Shown in pieces: positions 1 to 8,919 of a DNA stretch of 64,000 nucleotides (its first letter is position 1; each line of letters starts with the position of its first letter). The stretch lies in NCBI RefSeq assembly GCF_900637545.1, contig NZ_LR134376.1, positions 3,429,001 to 3,493,000 on the forward strand, written 5' to 3'. The position numbers and the translations under genes were made by a program. The notes below the pieces were generated by a model. That model was not told where the DNA came from and searched no databases. It was given only the letters and a program-made list of their open reading frames with translations. This stretch comes from Aeromonas encheleia. GTDB taxonomy: Bacteria; Pseudomonadota; Gammaproteobacteria; Enterobacterales; Aeromonadaceae.

Positions 1-514
1 ACGGGTAGTAACCCACACCGCCGACCTTGAGATTCAGGGCCGCCTTGCGCAGGTGTGCCAGCTGCACGCCGGGGATGCGCACATCCACCGCCTGACCCAG
101 GGTGTGGTAGCTGTGTTTGGCGACGCCACGGCTGCGCTGCCGCTTCTGGCGATTGGTGGCCGGTGAGCGGTAGCCCGAGATGAGCTGGATCTCGCCCTGG
201 CGACCCAGTCTGTGCTGCAACAGAAACAGCTGATCGAACAGCTTCTTGTCGATGTTGAACACTTCGTTGCGACGGTAGTCGCGGAAAATATGATTGAGTT
301 CGGCCAGGCCATCGCTCAGATAACGGCCGTTCTCCCAATAGCTGGTGCGCACCCGCTCGCCGGTATTGAGGTTGAAGAAGCTGAGTTCACGGCCCGAGGT
401 ACTGCGGCTCGCCATGGCCGGGAACGACAGCAGGCTGGCCCCCATCAGGCAACCGGCGCCCAGCAGCAGACGGCGTCGGCTTATCTCTTGTTCCAGCATC
501 CGTTGTCCGTCCAT
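1..514 (-). CDS. mepK: MepK-like murein endopeptidase (YcbK/DUF882), 3' end outside window
   Basis: The visible 171 codons carry a twin-arginine-like leader (SRRRLLLGAG) and the DUF882/peptidase M15 core: LISGYRSPATN, then RSRGVAKHSYHTLGQAVDVRI, then AALNLKVGGVGYYP at the edge. E. coli MepK has the same blocks in the same order; it is a periplasmic endopeptidase that cleaves mDAP-mDAP (3-3) cross-links, the bond made by L,D-transpeptidases. The gene lies just downstream of an LdtD-like gene on the same strand, as ycbB-ycbK do in E. coli, although a hairpin separates them. The start is ATG at 514 or ATG at 499; neither has a strong Shine-Dalgarno, and both keep the Tat-like motif. The C-terminus runs off the window. 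Confidence 0.85.
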   Translation of the reverse strand, partial: MDGQRMLEQEISRRRLLLGAGCLMGASLLSFPAMASRSTSGRELSFFNLNTGERVRTSYWENGRYLSDGLAELNHIFRDYRRNEVFNIDKKLFDQLFLLQHRLGRQGEIQLISGYRSPATNRQKRQRSRGVAKHSYHTLGQAVDVRIPGVQLAHLRKAALNLKVGGVGYYP

Positions 515-606
515 CGCATCGTTAAGTGAAACTGGTGAATGAATGTGGTACCGAGGCCTGAAACTACCCGCCGAGAAAAGCCCTGTCAAACCGCAAACGC
601 CCATAG

Positions 607-632
607 AAAAGCCCGGCATGAGCCGGGCTTTT
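607..632 (-). terminator. Rho-independent terminator after ldtD
   Basis: An 11-bp perfect stem AAAAGCCCGGC / GCCGGGCTTTT with a 4-nt loop lies 17 nt past the ldtD stop. On the minus strand the stem runs directly into a TTTT tract. It separates ldtD from mepK, so mepK probably has its own promoter or depends on read-through. Confidence 0.8.
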
Positions 633-648
633 CACTCTGTGGCAGGGA

Positions 649-2130
649 TCACAACAAGCGACTCTGGAAGCTCACTCGATCGAATCCGTAGATGTCGTTG
701 CGCAGTTGCTGGCGACCCTCTTCGTCGATCCAGCTGCTCCAGTAGACGGTGAACACCGGGATCGGCGTGGTCAGGGGCAGCCACTTGGTCTGGCTCTCTT
801 TCAAGATGTTGGCGACCTTGTCCGGCTGATAACGGGAGTCCGCCAGCAGCAGCTCGGCGAGATCGTCCGCATGTTCGACCCGGATGCAGCCGGAGCTGAA
901 GGCGCGCGCCCCCTGCTCGAACAGCGCCTTGCCCGGCGTCGAGTGCAGATAGATGGCATCGTTGTTGGGCAGATAGAACTTGTAGCGCCCCAGGGCGTTG
1001 TGATCGCCGGGCTTTTGCCGCAACCGGTAAGGGAAGCCAGACGCCAGCGCCTGATGCCAGCCATCTTCGCTGAACTGCACCGGGTTGCCCTCGCCGTCGA
1101 TCACCTCGAACTGCTCCCGATTGAGGTAGGCCGGATCCCGTCCCAGCTTGGGCAGAATGTCCTTGCTCAGGATGGAGCGCGGCACGTGCCAAGCGGGGTT
1201 GAGCACGATGGAGCGGATCTCGCTGGCGAGGATGGGGGTGGCCCGCTGCTCCTTGCCGACGATGACGCGACTGGTGAAGACCTCGCTACCGGACTCCACC
1301 ACGCTCAGGCGGTAATCCGGGATGTTGACCAGCACATAGCGGCCGGCGAGATGATCCACCAGATCCCGGCGCCACAGGTTGCGCAGCAGCAGGCTGGCAC
1401 GCACCTCTGGGCCGGTGTTGAGCCAGGAGCGGGTCTGGCGACCTATGATGCCGTCGGCGGTCAGGCCGTGGCGACGCTGGAACTGCTTGATGGCCTGTTC
1501 GGTGTCCGCATCATAGGTGGCGTCCTGATGGGTGGGGGCGCCATCCCCCAGCTCGTTGAGGATGGAGCGGATCTGTCCGAGCTCGGTCGAGCTCTCCCCG
1601 GCACGCAGGGTCGGCATGTCCAGATTGGGCCAGTGCTTGGCCATGGGCATCGCCAGCAGCTTGCCCACCTCCTCGCGCACGGCCTCATATTCGGCGACCT
1701 GGGGCCTGAGTTGCTTGACCTGATCCAGCAGGTTGTCGCCAACCGGTTCGTGGGCCAGCGGCTTGGTCAGATCGAGCTTGAGGGTCTGCATCTGCTCGCG
1801 GGCGACCAGATCCATGGCACGCCAGGCCTGCTGGAAACGAGCCAGCTTGCCAAAGGCCTCGTCGTAGAGGGCGCCGCGCCGATCGGCAGGGGCCTTCTGC
1901 AACTGCTGCCAGAGTCGGTAGAAGTCCGGGTGCAGCTGGGCGAGCACCGCCTCCTGCAGCTGACGCTCCAGCTCCAGGCGCGCCTGCTGGGCCGTGCTGT
2001 TCTGATACCAGTCGTGCTGGATGCTGGGACTGGCCACCACCATCTGTTCCGTGCTGGCCTGGGCCATGCCCGCCGGCCAGCAGCCCAACCAGATAAGGTT
2101 TGCCAATGCCCACCAATACTTCTTACCCAT
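649..2130 (-). CDS. ldtD: L,D-transpeptidase, YcbB/LdtD family
   Basis: A 493-residue periplasmic L,D-transpeptidase. After a signal peptide (MGKKYWWALANLIWLGCW, then AGMAQAS) comes an alpha-helical region, a PG_binding_1 domain (DADTEQAIKQFQRRHGLTADG) and a YkuD catalytic domain with HSTPGKALF and SSGCIRVEHA; the nucleophile Cys is at about residue 415. Such enzymes form 3-3 cross-links between mDAP residues and bypass penicillin-binding proteins. The upstream GTG at 2151 would add seven residues, but the ATG at 2130 has GAGGT four nt before it and starts a clean signal peptide, so I prefer it. It is shorter than E. coli YcbB (about 615 residues). The next gene, mepK, encodes an enzyme that cleaves the same bond. 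Confidence 0.85.
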   Translation of the reverse strand: MGKKYWWALANLIWLGCWPAGMAQASTEQMVVASPSIQHDWYQNSTAQQARLELERQLQEAVLAQLHPDFYRLWQQLQKAPADRRGALYDEAFGKLARFQQAWRAMDLVAREQMQTLKLDLTKPLAHEPVGDNLLDQVKQLRPQVAEYEAVREEVGKLLAMPMAKHWPNLDMPTLRAGESSTELGQIRSILNELGDGAPTHQDATYDADTEQAIKQFQRRHGLTADGIIGRQTRSWLNTGPEVRASLLLRNLWRRDLVDHLAGRYVLVNIPDYRLSVVESGSEVFTSRVIVGKEQRATPILASEIRSIVLNPAWHVPRSILSKDILPKLGRDPAYLNREQFEVIDGEGNPVQFSEDGWHQALASGFPYRLRQKPGDHNALGRYKFYLPNNDAIYLHSTPGKALFEQGARAFSSGCIRVEHADDLAELLLADSRYQPDKVANILKESQTKWLPLTTPIPVFTVYWSSWIDEEGRQQLRNDIYGFDRVSFQSRLL

Positions 2131-2209
2131 GCTTACCTCAAATCGGTTCACTTCGGCCTGTCAGGCGCCACGGTCAGGTGCCCATGATGCGTGAATGCCA
2201 GCGACTTTG

Positions 2210-2977
2210 CTAGCGGGCGGGCGCGTAACGACGCCAGATAAGCGCGTGCTCATCACTCTTGCCAACCGCCTCGATCGCCTGGTTGAAGCGCTGCACAAAG
2301 TCGCTCGGCAGGGTCTTCTTGCTCAACATGAAATAGGTTGGCGTCTCATAGACCCGCATGACATGAGGGACTATGCCTTCCGCCAGCCCCTCTCTCTTCA
2401 GACCCCAGGGAGTGGCAAGAATATCCCCGAGAAAGCCATCGACCCGCCCCAGCAACAGCTTGCGATAGTTTTGCGCATCGTTGACCTCGCTCACCTGCCC
2501 TCGATGGCGCTGCAGCAGCCCGGCAATCTCGGCGCCGTAGTAATAGTCCTTGGTCACCCCCAGCTTGTATCCCCTGGCCAGCCAGCTGGCCAGGTCCTGC
2601 TCGGCATAGCTGTCGGACTTGCGCACCCAGAGCGCGCTGCGGCCCGGGTTGTAGGCAGTGGAGAACCAGGCGTAACGCGCCCTGTCATCGTAGAAATAGG
2701 CTTCCATGGCGATGTCCAGCCGGCCCTGTGCCAAGTCCTGCAGCACCCGTTTCCAGGGGCGCTCGACATAGACCAGGCGACACCCCAACCGGGTCGCCAC
2801 CGCGTTGAGATAATCGACCGAGAAGCCGTGCAGGCGCCGATGCTCACCGTCCTGCTGGTAATAGTGATAGGGTGGCCAGTTGTCGAACCCGACGCGCAAG
2901 GGCGTGGCACAACCCGAGCGGGCCCACGCCAGCTGGGCAGGCAACAGGCAGAGCAGGCAGAGAAAGAGCAGCCTCAT
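2210..2977 (-). CDS. periplasmic solute-binding protein, family 3
   Basis: A 255-residue protein with a signal peptide (MRLLFLCLLCLLPAQLAWA) and the SBP_bac_3 fold: LRVGFDNWPPYHY near the N-terminus, a hydrophobic DYLNAVATRLGC block, LDIAMEAYF, and KLGVTKDYYYG followed by GRVDGFLGD. Family 3 proteins usually bind polar amino acids for ABC importers, but no permease or ATPase gene is adjacent, so it may be an orphan receptor or part of an unlinked transporter. The ATG is preceded by AAGGATGATCC, a good ribosome binding site. It is 79 nt upstream of ldtD on the same strand without an obvious terminator, so co-transcription is possible. Ligand is not predictable from sequence. Confidence 0.75.
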   Translation of the reverse strand: MRLLFLCLLCLLPAQLAWARSGCATPLRVGFDNWPPYHYYQQDGEHRRLHGFSVDYLNAVATRLGCRLVYVERPWKRVLQDLAQGRLDIAMEAYFYDDRARYAWFSTAYNPGRSALWVRKSDSYAEQDLASWLARGYKLGVTKDYYYGAEIAGLLQRHRGQVSEVNDAQNYRKLLLGRVDGFLGDILATPWGLKREGLAEGIVPHVMRVYETPTYFMLSKKTLPSDFVQRFNQAIEAVGKSDEHALIWRRYAPAR

Positions 2978-3297
2978 GGATCATCCTTGACGATGGGACG
3001 CGCCATCTTAGATCTGCGCAGGACAAATGGCGACAGATCCTGCCACAGCAATGAGCAATATCAGTCATTTGCCTGATGAGGCCCCCTTTTGACGTGGGGG
3101 CGACCATGAGCCAGATGCGGGGGCACAGGCCCCGATGGCGAGGATAAAGGGAGGCCGTCGGCGACATTTGGAGCGTGGGGGAAAAGGGGTTAATATCTGA
3201 GCGAATATATTTTTGTGATCCACTATGCTTTTTTTGCAATTGGATTAGCATATGCGCGAAATCAGCCTACCCATCCGTCAGGCATCGAGTGAGTGAT
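2978..3297. other. divergent intergenic region
   Basis: This stretch separates the minus-strand solute-binding protein gene from the plus-strand glycosyltransferase operon. The half nearer the operon is AT-rich (TTAATATCTGAGCG, then AATATATTTTTGTGATCC at about 3201-3218) and probably holds the operon promoter, but I cannot assign a convincing -35/-10 pair. TTGTGATCC resembles one half of a CRP site only. No gene is visible. Confidence 0.4.
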
Positions 3298-3843
3298 ATG
3301 ACCTATAAAAAGTTCGGTTTTCTGGCTGCCATCATGGCATTGAGTGGTTTTTACCTCTACACCCTCTACCTGGCCGCTCACCCCAACGTGAGCCTGGCTT
3401 ACAAGCTCTATTACCTGGAAGGCAAGACCCGCTTCTGGGAGCACAACTCCAGCATGACCTACCAGCCGGGTAACGAACTCAACCTCACCAAGCCGAGCCG
3501 CTTCCTCTCCAGCGAAGGCTGGGCCAAGAAGCCGAACGCCGAAGGCACCGAACTCAGCGGCCAGGGTGGCCTCTATTTCGTGCTGCCCAAGCACCAGGCA
3601 CAACCCGGGCAGGTGACCATCCAGGCCAGGATCAACAGCCCGGAGGCGGGCACCCTGCTCAAGGTCGCACTGGGTCACGACATCACCACCACAGTCAAGC
3701 TGGCCAAGGCGGGCATCAACGAGATCCGGCTCAACCTGCCCGGCGAATCGCTGACCGCCGATCCCAAGCACCCCAACTTCCTGGCCCTGTCCGCACCGAC
3801 ACCACTCAACGTCCAGTCGGTACGTCTGACCGTCGCCCAGTGA
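3298..3843 (+). CDS. membrane-anchored protein of unknown function, first gene of glycosyltransferase operon
   Basis: I do not recognise this 181-residue protein. It has one N-terminal membrane segment (FGFLAAIMALSGFYLYTLYLA, residues 6-26) and then about 150 residues predicted to lie in the periplasm, with alternating polar/hydrophobic strands (GGLYFVLPKH, QVTIQARINS, TVKLAKAGINEIRLNLPG, SVRLTVAQ) that suggest a beta-sandwich. The open frame extends upstream, but ATG 3298 directly precedes the membrane segment and follows GAGTGA, so I chose it. It lies 55 nt before the GtrB-like gene, likely in one operon. A periplasmic accessory to sugar transfer is a reasonable inference from context only. 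Confidence 0.65.
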   Translation: MTYKKFGFLAAIMALSGFYLYTLYLAAHPNVSLAYKLYYLEGKTRFWEHNSSMTYQPGNELNLTKPSRFLSSEGWAKKPNAEGTELSGQGGLYFVLPKHQAQPGQVTIQARINSPEAGTLLKVALGHDITTTVKLAKAGINEIRLNLPGESLTADPKHPNFLALSAPTPLNVQSVRLTVAQ

Positions 3844-3898
3844 ATCTAAAAATATAAAATATTGTTTTATAACATCATTTTCCAATAAGGAAGTTCCC

Positions 3899-4963
3899 AT
3901 GTCGCATGCCGATTTTCGACTCTCTCTGGTCGTTCCCGTTTATAACGAGGAAGAGAGCATAGACGCCTTCATCAGCGCGATAGACAACGAGCTGGCCCCG
4001 CTCAAGGATCAGCTTGAGATAGTGTTCGTCAACGACGGCAGCCGCGACCGCACCCGTGAGGTGGTCGAGCAGGCCATCGCCCGCGACCCCCGCGTCACCC
4101 TGGTCAACCTGGCCCGCAACTTCGGCAAAGAGGCCGCCATGACCGCCGGCCTGCATCAGGCCAAGGGCGATGCCATAGTGCCGATGGACGTGGATCTGCA
4201 GGATCCCCCCGCCCTCATCCTGGAATTCGTCAAGCTGTGGCAGACCGGCGACTACGACACCGTCTTCGGCATCCGGGTCGATCGCAGCGCAGACACCCCG
4301 ATGAAACGCCTCACCGCCGGCGGTTTCTACCGTTTCTTCAACGCCCTCTCCACCAGCACCAAGCTGCCGGAGAACGCCGGTGACTTCCGCCTGATCGATC
4401 GCAAGGTGGTCGAGGCGCTCAAGCAACTGCCCGAGCGCAACCGCTTCATGAAGGGGCTCTTTGCCTGGGCCGGTTTCCGCGCCGTCGGCGTCCCCTACGA
4501 GCGTCCCGCCCGCCACGCCGGTGAGACCAAGTTCAACTACTGGAAGCTGTGGAACTTCGCCCTCGACGGCCTGCTCAGCTTCTCCAGCTGGCCGCTGCGG
4601 GTGTGGAGCTACGTCGGGGTCGGCGTCTCCCTGATCGCCTTCCTCTACATCCTCAAGATCATCACCCAGGTGCTGTTCTTTGGCATCGATGTGCCCGGTT
4701 ACGCCTCGCTGATGTCGGTGATGCTGTTCCTCGGCGGCATCCAGCTGCTCTCCCTCGGCATCATCGGCGAGTACATCGGCCGCATGTTCGTCGAGGTGAA
4801 GCAGCGCCCTGTCTACCTCATCGAAGGTGTGTACGGCCAGTATGCCAAGCAGGATGAAGCACAACCACAGGACGGCGCGGCCACCGGCAGCAAGAAGAGC
4901 GCCGGCAAGAAGGCGGCCACAGTGAAGGCCGCTGACGACCAGCAGGAGCAAGCGCCTCAATGA
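3899..4963 (+). CDS. GtrB-like polyprenyl-phosphate glycosyltransferase (GT2)
   Basis: A 354-residue GT2 enzyme of the DPM1/GtrB/ArnC type: LSLVVPVYNEEESID at the N-terminus, FVNDGSRDRT, then VPMDVDLQDPPALI carrying the metal-binding acidic motif, and two membrane segments near residues 235-315. GtrB proteins charge undecaprenyl phosphate with a sugar on the cytoplasmic face. Start ATG 3899 follows AAGGAAG. Its stop overlaps the next start by four nt (ATGA), implying translational coupling to the flippase-like gene. The last 35 residues form an unusual Lys/Ala/Gln-rich tail (GSKKSAGKKAATVKAA) not expected in the core family; it is probably disordered and cytoplasmic. The sugar is unknown. Confidence 0.88.
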   Translation: MSHADFRLSLVVPVYNEEESIDAFISAIDNELAPLKDQLEIVFVNDGSRDRTREVVEQAIARDPRVTLVNLARNFGKEAAMTAGLHQAKGDAIVPMDVDLQDPPALILEFVKLWQTGDYDTVFGIRVDRSADTPMKRLTAGGFYRFFNALSTSTKLPENAGDFRLIDRKVVEALKQLPERNRFMKGLFAWAGFRAVGVPYERPARHAGETKFNYWKLWNFALDGLLSFSSWPLRVWSYVGVGVSLIAFLYILKIITQVLFFGIDVPGYASLMSVMLFLGGIQLLSLGIIGEYIGRMFVEVKQRPVYLIEGVYGQYAKQDEAQPQDGAATGSKKSAGKKAATVKAADDQQEQAPQ

Positions 4964-5331
4964 TCTCCCGCGAGGAATTCTGGCGTCTGGTTCGTTTCGG
5001 TTTCGTCGGCGGGGGGGCTACCCTCGTCGATCTTGGCACCTCGATCGCGCTGTTTCGCACCTGGCCCACCATCTCGGAGCACCTGGTCACCACGCTCGCA
5101 TTTGCGGTGGCCTTCTGGTTCTCTTTCTTCGGCCATCGCTACATCACCTTCCAGAAACAGGGGGCGGCCGGCAAGTTCCTGCTGGTGGCACTCTTCTCGC
5201 TGGTGGTGCGTAACCTGCTGCTCTCCGGCCTGCTGCTGGCGGGCCTCTCCGGCCTGCTCCCCGTGGTAATCGCCACCCTGGCGGTCACAGTTCTCACCTA
5301 CCTCCTCTCCAGGATCTGGGTATTTGCCTGA
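4960..5331 (+). CDS. GtrA-family membrane protein (putative lipid-linked sugar flippase)
   Basis: A 123-residue protein made almost entirely of four hydrophobic segments, opening with FWRLVRFGFVGGGATLVDL and containing FWFSFFGHRYITFQ, both typical of the GtrA family (Pfam GtrA). Members accompany GtrB enzymes and are thought to flip the polyprenyl-phosphate sugar to the periplasmic side. It overlaps the GtrB-like gene by ATGA and the following transferase by one base (TGATG), the tightest kind of operon packing. Identification as a family member is strong; flippase activity is a family-level inference. Confidence 0.85.
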   Translation: MISREEFWRLVRFGFVGGGATLVDLGTSIALFRTWPTISEHLVTTLAFAVAFWFSFFGHRYITFQKQGAAGKFLLVALFSLVVRNLLLSGLLLAGLSGLLPVVIATLAVTVLTYLLSRIWVFA

Positions 5332-6491
5332 TGAATGACATGACAATTCCGACCCCCGACACCGCGGGCCCCTACCGCCCCTCCCTGCGGATCAGCAACC
5401 GCGACTGGCTGATGATCATCGCCGCCTTCGTGCTGAGCCGGGCCGCCCTCTACGGCATGGGTTACTTCGGCGTCCAGCTCTACGGCACGGCCCCAATAGG
5501 CCCGCTGCAGGCTTACTGCCAGTTCGACTGCGTCTGGTTCCAGCGCATCATAGAGAACGGCTATGACCTCTATCCGCGCTGGCTCAGCAAGGGCAACGCG
5601 GCGAACTGGGCCTTCATGCCGCTCTACCCCATGCTCGCCGGCGGCCTCGCCAGCCTGCTCAACATCGAGAGCCTGATCGGCCTGATGCTGGTGGCCAACA
5701 TCGCCTTCTTCATCAGCCTGCCGCTGATGCTGCTGGTGCTGCGCCAGCTCAAGCTCGGTGACGAGACCGCCCGCTTCGGGGTCTGGCTGCTGGCCTTCTC
5801 CCCCTTCTCCGCCTACTTCGTCTCCGGCTATACCGAGCCCATGTTCATGGCGCTGATGCTGGGCATGTTCCTGTTTGCCTACCGCGAGCAGTGGCTGATG
5901 GTGGCCTTCCTCGGCGTCCTCATCTCCGGCACCCGCAACCTGGGGGTGATGATGGTGTTCCCGGTGTTGATCCTGGCGCTGCAGGCCTATGGCTGGCGCG
6001 AGTTCTTCCGCTTCACCGAGCGAGCCTTCAAGGTGGTGTTCACCCTCTGGCTCATTCCGTTCGGCCTGTTCGCCTACATGGTCTATCTCTACCACCTCAC
6101 CGGGGACGCGCTCGCCTTCAAGCACATCCAGGTGGCCTGGGGCCGCTACATGGACAGTCCCCTCGACTGGTGGCTCAGTGGCTTCGAGCTGGGCGGCCGC
6201 AAGGCCTACCTCTCCATCATGGTGATCTTCGGCTGGTGCCTGAACGGCTATCTGTTCAGCCAGAAGCGCTGGGCCGAAGCGACCCTGATGTTCATCTGCT
6301 GCACCATACCGCTGATGACCGGGCTCAATGCCATGCCGCGCTACATGTTCGGCCTCTACCCGACCCTGCTGGCCATCGTACTGCTGACCCATCGCTGGCC
6401 GGCCATCCGCCCGGCGGTGCTCTGCGTCAGCGGCATGGTCGCCTCCTTCATCGCGGTGGCCTTCGTCAACTTCAAGTTCTTTACCGTCTGA
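5331..6491 (+). CDS. PIG-V-like integral membrane glycosyltransferase
   Basis: A 386-residue polytopic protein with about ten membrane segments. After TM1 comes a large periplasmic loop (FDCVWFQRIIENGYDLYP) and then WAFMPLYPMLAG and FVSGYTEPMFMALML, matching the conserved W-x-FMPLYP and SGYTE/SE-F blocks of PIG-V-type mannosyltransferases (GT-C fold). In a GtrA-GtrB setting it would play the GtrC role, moving the sugar from the polyprenyl carrier to a periplasmic acceptor such as O-antigen or another glycan. Acceptor and sugar are unknown. Its start overlaps the gtrA-like stop. A strong terminator follows at 6529. Confidence 0.75.
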   Translation: MNDMTIPTPDTAGPYRPSLRISNRDWLMIIAAFVLSRAALYGMGYFGVQLYGTAPIGPLQAYCQFDCVWFQRIIENGYDLYPRWLSKGNAANWAFMPLYPMLAGGLASLLNIESLIGLMLVANIAFFISLPLMLLVLRQLKLGDETARFGVWLLAFSPFSAYFVSGYTEPMFMALMLGMFLFAYREQWLMVAFLGVLISGTRNLGVMMVFPVLILALQAYGWREFFRFTERAFKVVFTLWLIPFGLFAYMVYLYHLTGDALAFKHIQVAWGRYMDSPLDWWLSGFELGGRKAYLSIMVIFGWCLNGYLFSQKRWAEATLMFICCTIPLMTGLNAMPRYMFGLYPTLLAIVLLTHRWPAIRPAVLCVSGMVASFIAVAFVNFKFFTV

Positions 6492-6528
6492 CGCGGGCTC
6501 GCCCGCTGGCGAGCAGCCCCACCTGAAC

Positions 6529-6557
6529 ATGCCGGTCGACTGACCGGCATTTTTTTG
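6529..6557 (+). terminator. terminator of glycosyltransferase operon
   Basis: Nine-bp stem ATGCCGGTC / GACCGGCAT with a GACT loop, followed by seven T. It closes the four-gene operon and insulates malS, which starts 170 nt downstream. Confidence 0.9.
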
Positions 6558-6725
6558 GCCCCCGTCCGGGGGCCTGCACGGCAGCCATCACACTTTGCTC
6601 TGCTTGAAAACGTAACCATTTGAACTGACCTCACAAATCGGGATTTTACCGATCCAGACCCGCCACCTTGCCCCCTAGAATGAGCTCCTCAACGGAATCC
6701 GCTCACCCAGCTCAAGGAATGGCTT

Positions 6726-8849
6726 ATGCGTCCCTCTCTTCGCCTCGATCGCAGCCTCTCGCCCCTGTGGCTCGCCGTGCTGGCCACGCCACTGTTCGCC
6801 AGCCAGGCGCTGGCCGCACCGGCGCTGCACCTCTATGTGGATGGCGAGCCGGTGGCCGAGACGCTGGCACTGGACGAGGGCACCGTCAGCCTGACTCACA
6901 CCTTAAGCAAGGGCAGTCACCAGATCCGCATCAGCGACGCGAACAACAGCTGCGGCACCAGCTTCGGCCCGAGCGAGAACCAGCCACTCCCCTTCGGCAC
7001 CGCCCAACCCATGGACAAGTGCGCCAAGGATCAAAGCTTTAGCCTGCGGGTGATGCTGGCGGGGGACTACGAGTTCACCTTCAACCCGGCGACCCCCAGC
7101 CTCAAGGTGCTGCGGGCGACCAAGAAGAGCGAGTTCAAGCGCCAGCCCCCCGAGGAGCCCTGCATCGCCTGGGATGGCGGCCCTGTCACCGTGTCGCTCA
7201 AGGGCGTCTGGCCGGATGGCACCCGGCTGCGGGATGCCTACTCAAAACAGGAGGCTGTGGTCAAGGGCGGCAAGCTGACGCTAACGCCATCGAAAGAGAG
7301 CGGCGGCTTGCTGCTGCTCGAGCCCATAGCGGCGCCCAAGCCCGAGCCCTTCAGCTGGGATCAGGCCAGCGTCTACTTCCTGCTGACCGACCGCTTCCAC
7401 AACGGCGATCCCGCCAACGATCACAGCTTCGGTCGCCAGAAAGACGGTCAGGACGAGGTCGCCACCTGGCACGGCGGCGACTTCAAGGGCTTGACCGAGA
7501 AGCTCGATTACATCAAGTCCCTCGGCATGAACGCCATCTGGATCACCCCCATGGTGGAGCAGGTGCACGGCTTCATCGGCGGCGGCGAACAGGGCAACTT
7601 TCCCTTCTACGCCTACCACGGCTACTGGGCGCTGGATTTCACCAAGATAGACCCCAACTACGGCGACGAGGAGAGCCTGAAGACCCTGGTGGACGAGGCC
7701 CACAAGCGCGGCATGCGCATCATCCTCGATGTGGTGATGAACCACGCCGGCTACGCCACCCTGGCGGATCTGCAGGATCTGGGGCTCGACAGCCTGACCC
7801 AGAACACGGGGAAATTGCCGGCCCGCTGGAACGAGTGGCGCCCGAGCGGTGGCCTCGACTGGCATGGCTACAACCAGTTCATCGATTACCAGTCCCCGAA
7901 CTGGAACCAGTGGTGGGGGCCTGACTGGGTGCGCGCCGGCCTGCCAGGTTACCCGCAACCCGGCACCGACGATGTGACCGGCTCGGTGGCGGGGCTGCCG
8001 GACTTCCTGACCGAATCGACCAAGTCGGTGGGGTTGCCCCCCCTGCTCGCGGCGAAGAAGGACAGCCTGGCCAGGGCGCTGCCCGATGCCACGGTCAGCG
8101 ATTACCTGATCGCCTGGCACACCGACTGGGTGCGGCGTTTTGGCATCGACGGCTTCAGGGCCGACACCGTCAAGCACCTGGAGCCGGCAGTGTGGGCCAG
8201 GCTCAAGCAGGCGGGCACGGCGGCGCTCAAGGAGTGGAAGGCCGCCAACCCGGCCAAGGCCCTCGACAACCTGCCGTTCTACATGGTGGGCGAGGTGTGG
8301 GATCACGGGGTGGCCAAGGACTTCTGGTACCGACACGGTTTCGACTCCCTGATCAACTTCGACTACCAGCGCGAGTTCGCCCTGCCCCAGGCCCAGTGCA
8401 TGGCGGCGGCCGAGCCGACCTATGCCGGCTACGCCAGCCGCATCAATCAGGATCCGGAGTTCAACGTGCTGAGTTACATCAGCTCCCACGATACCAAGCT
8501 GTTCTTCGGCGACTATAGGGACGTGCCGCTGCAGCGCCGGGTGGCCAACAGCTTTATGCTGCTGCCGGGCGGCATCCAGCTCTACTACGGCGACGAGTCC
8601 GGCCGCGATCTCGCCAAGGATGGTGGCGTCTTTGACCAGAGCGTGCGCTCTGACATGAACTGGCAGGAGCTGGGGAGCGGCGACAAGGCCGAGCTGGTCA
8701 AGCACTGGCAGCACCTCGGCCAGTTCCGCGCCGCCCACCCGGCGGTGGCGGCGGGCAGCCACCAGAAGCTGTCCGATGCACCCTACAGCTTCGTGCGAGA
8801 AAAAGGCGCCGACAAGGTGGTGGTGGTGTTTGCCGGCCGGCAGCCATAA
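6726..8849 (+). CDS. malS: periplasmic alpha-amylase, MalS type (GH13)
   Basis: A 707-residue exported alpha-amylase. A signal peptide ends near SQALAAP, followed by about 210 residues of N-terminal domains with several cysteines, then the GH13 barrel starting at WDQASVYFLLTDRFHNGD. Catalytic residues are readable: nucleophile Asp480 (DGFRADTVKH), acid/base Glu523 (GEVWDHG) and Asp589 (SSHDTK). IILDVVMNHAG is conserved region I. MalS cleaves long maltodextrins in the periplasm before uptake; malM and lamB at the other end of the window belong to the same pathway. The ATG follows AAGGAAT. The C-terminus is short, ending VVVFAGRQP, so the last beta domain may be reduced. Confidence 0.88.
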   Translation: MRPSLRLDRSLSPLWLAVLATPLFASQALAAPALHLYVDGEPVAETLALDEGTVSLTHTLSKGSHQIRISDANNSCGTSFGPSENQPLPFGTAQPMDKCAKDQSFSLRVMLAGDYEFTFNPATPSLKVLRATKKSEFKRQPPEEPCIAWDGGPVTVSLKGVWPDGTRLRDAYSKQEAVVKGGKLTLTPSKESGGLLLLEPIAAPKPEPFSWDQASVYFLLTDRFHNGDPANDHSFGRQKDGQDEVATWHGGDFKGLTEKLDYIKSLGMNAIWITPMVEQVHGFIGGGEQGNFPFYAYHGYWALDFTKIDPNYGDEESLKTLVDEAHKRGMRIILDVVMNHAGYATLADLQDLGLDSLTQNTGKLPARWNEWRPSGGLDWHGYNQFIDYQSPNWNQWWGPDWVRAGLPGYPQPGTDDVTGSVAGLPDFLTESTKSVGLPPLLAAKKDSLARALPDATVSDYLIAWHTDWVRRFGIDGFRADTVKHLEPAVWARLKQAGTAALKEWKAANPAKALDNLPFYMVGEVWDHGVAKDFWYRHGFDSLINFDYQREFALPQAQCMAAAEPTYAGYASRINQDPEFNVLSYISSHDTKLFFGDYRDVPLQRRVANSFMLLPGGIQLYYGDESGRDLAKDGGVFDQSVRSDMNWQELGSGDKAELVKHWQHLGQFRAAHPAVAAGSHQKLSDAPYSFVREKGADKVVVVFAGRQP

Positions 8850-8870
8850 CCCGGCCCGCACCAGACAAAC

Positions 8871-8897
8871 GAGAGGGGAGCCAGTGGCTCCCCTCTC
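8871..8897. terminator. hairpin between convergent malS and GST genes
   Basis: A 12-bp perfect stem GAGAGGGGAGCC / GGCTCCCCTCTC with a 3-nt loop lies between the two convergent stops. Neither side has a long T tract (TCATTG on plus, GTTTG on minus), so it may act as a weak bidirectional terminator or an RNA 3'-end stabiliser. Confidence 0.6.
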
Positions 8898-8919
8898 TCA
8901 TTGCGCAGGCCCCTTCACC

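Noticed and set aside
3298..6491. prophage origin for the gtr-like operon
   Set aside because: No integrase, tail, lysis gene or attachment repeat nearby; flanks are ordinary housekeeping genes and base composition is not distinct.
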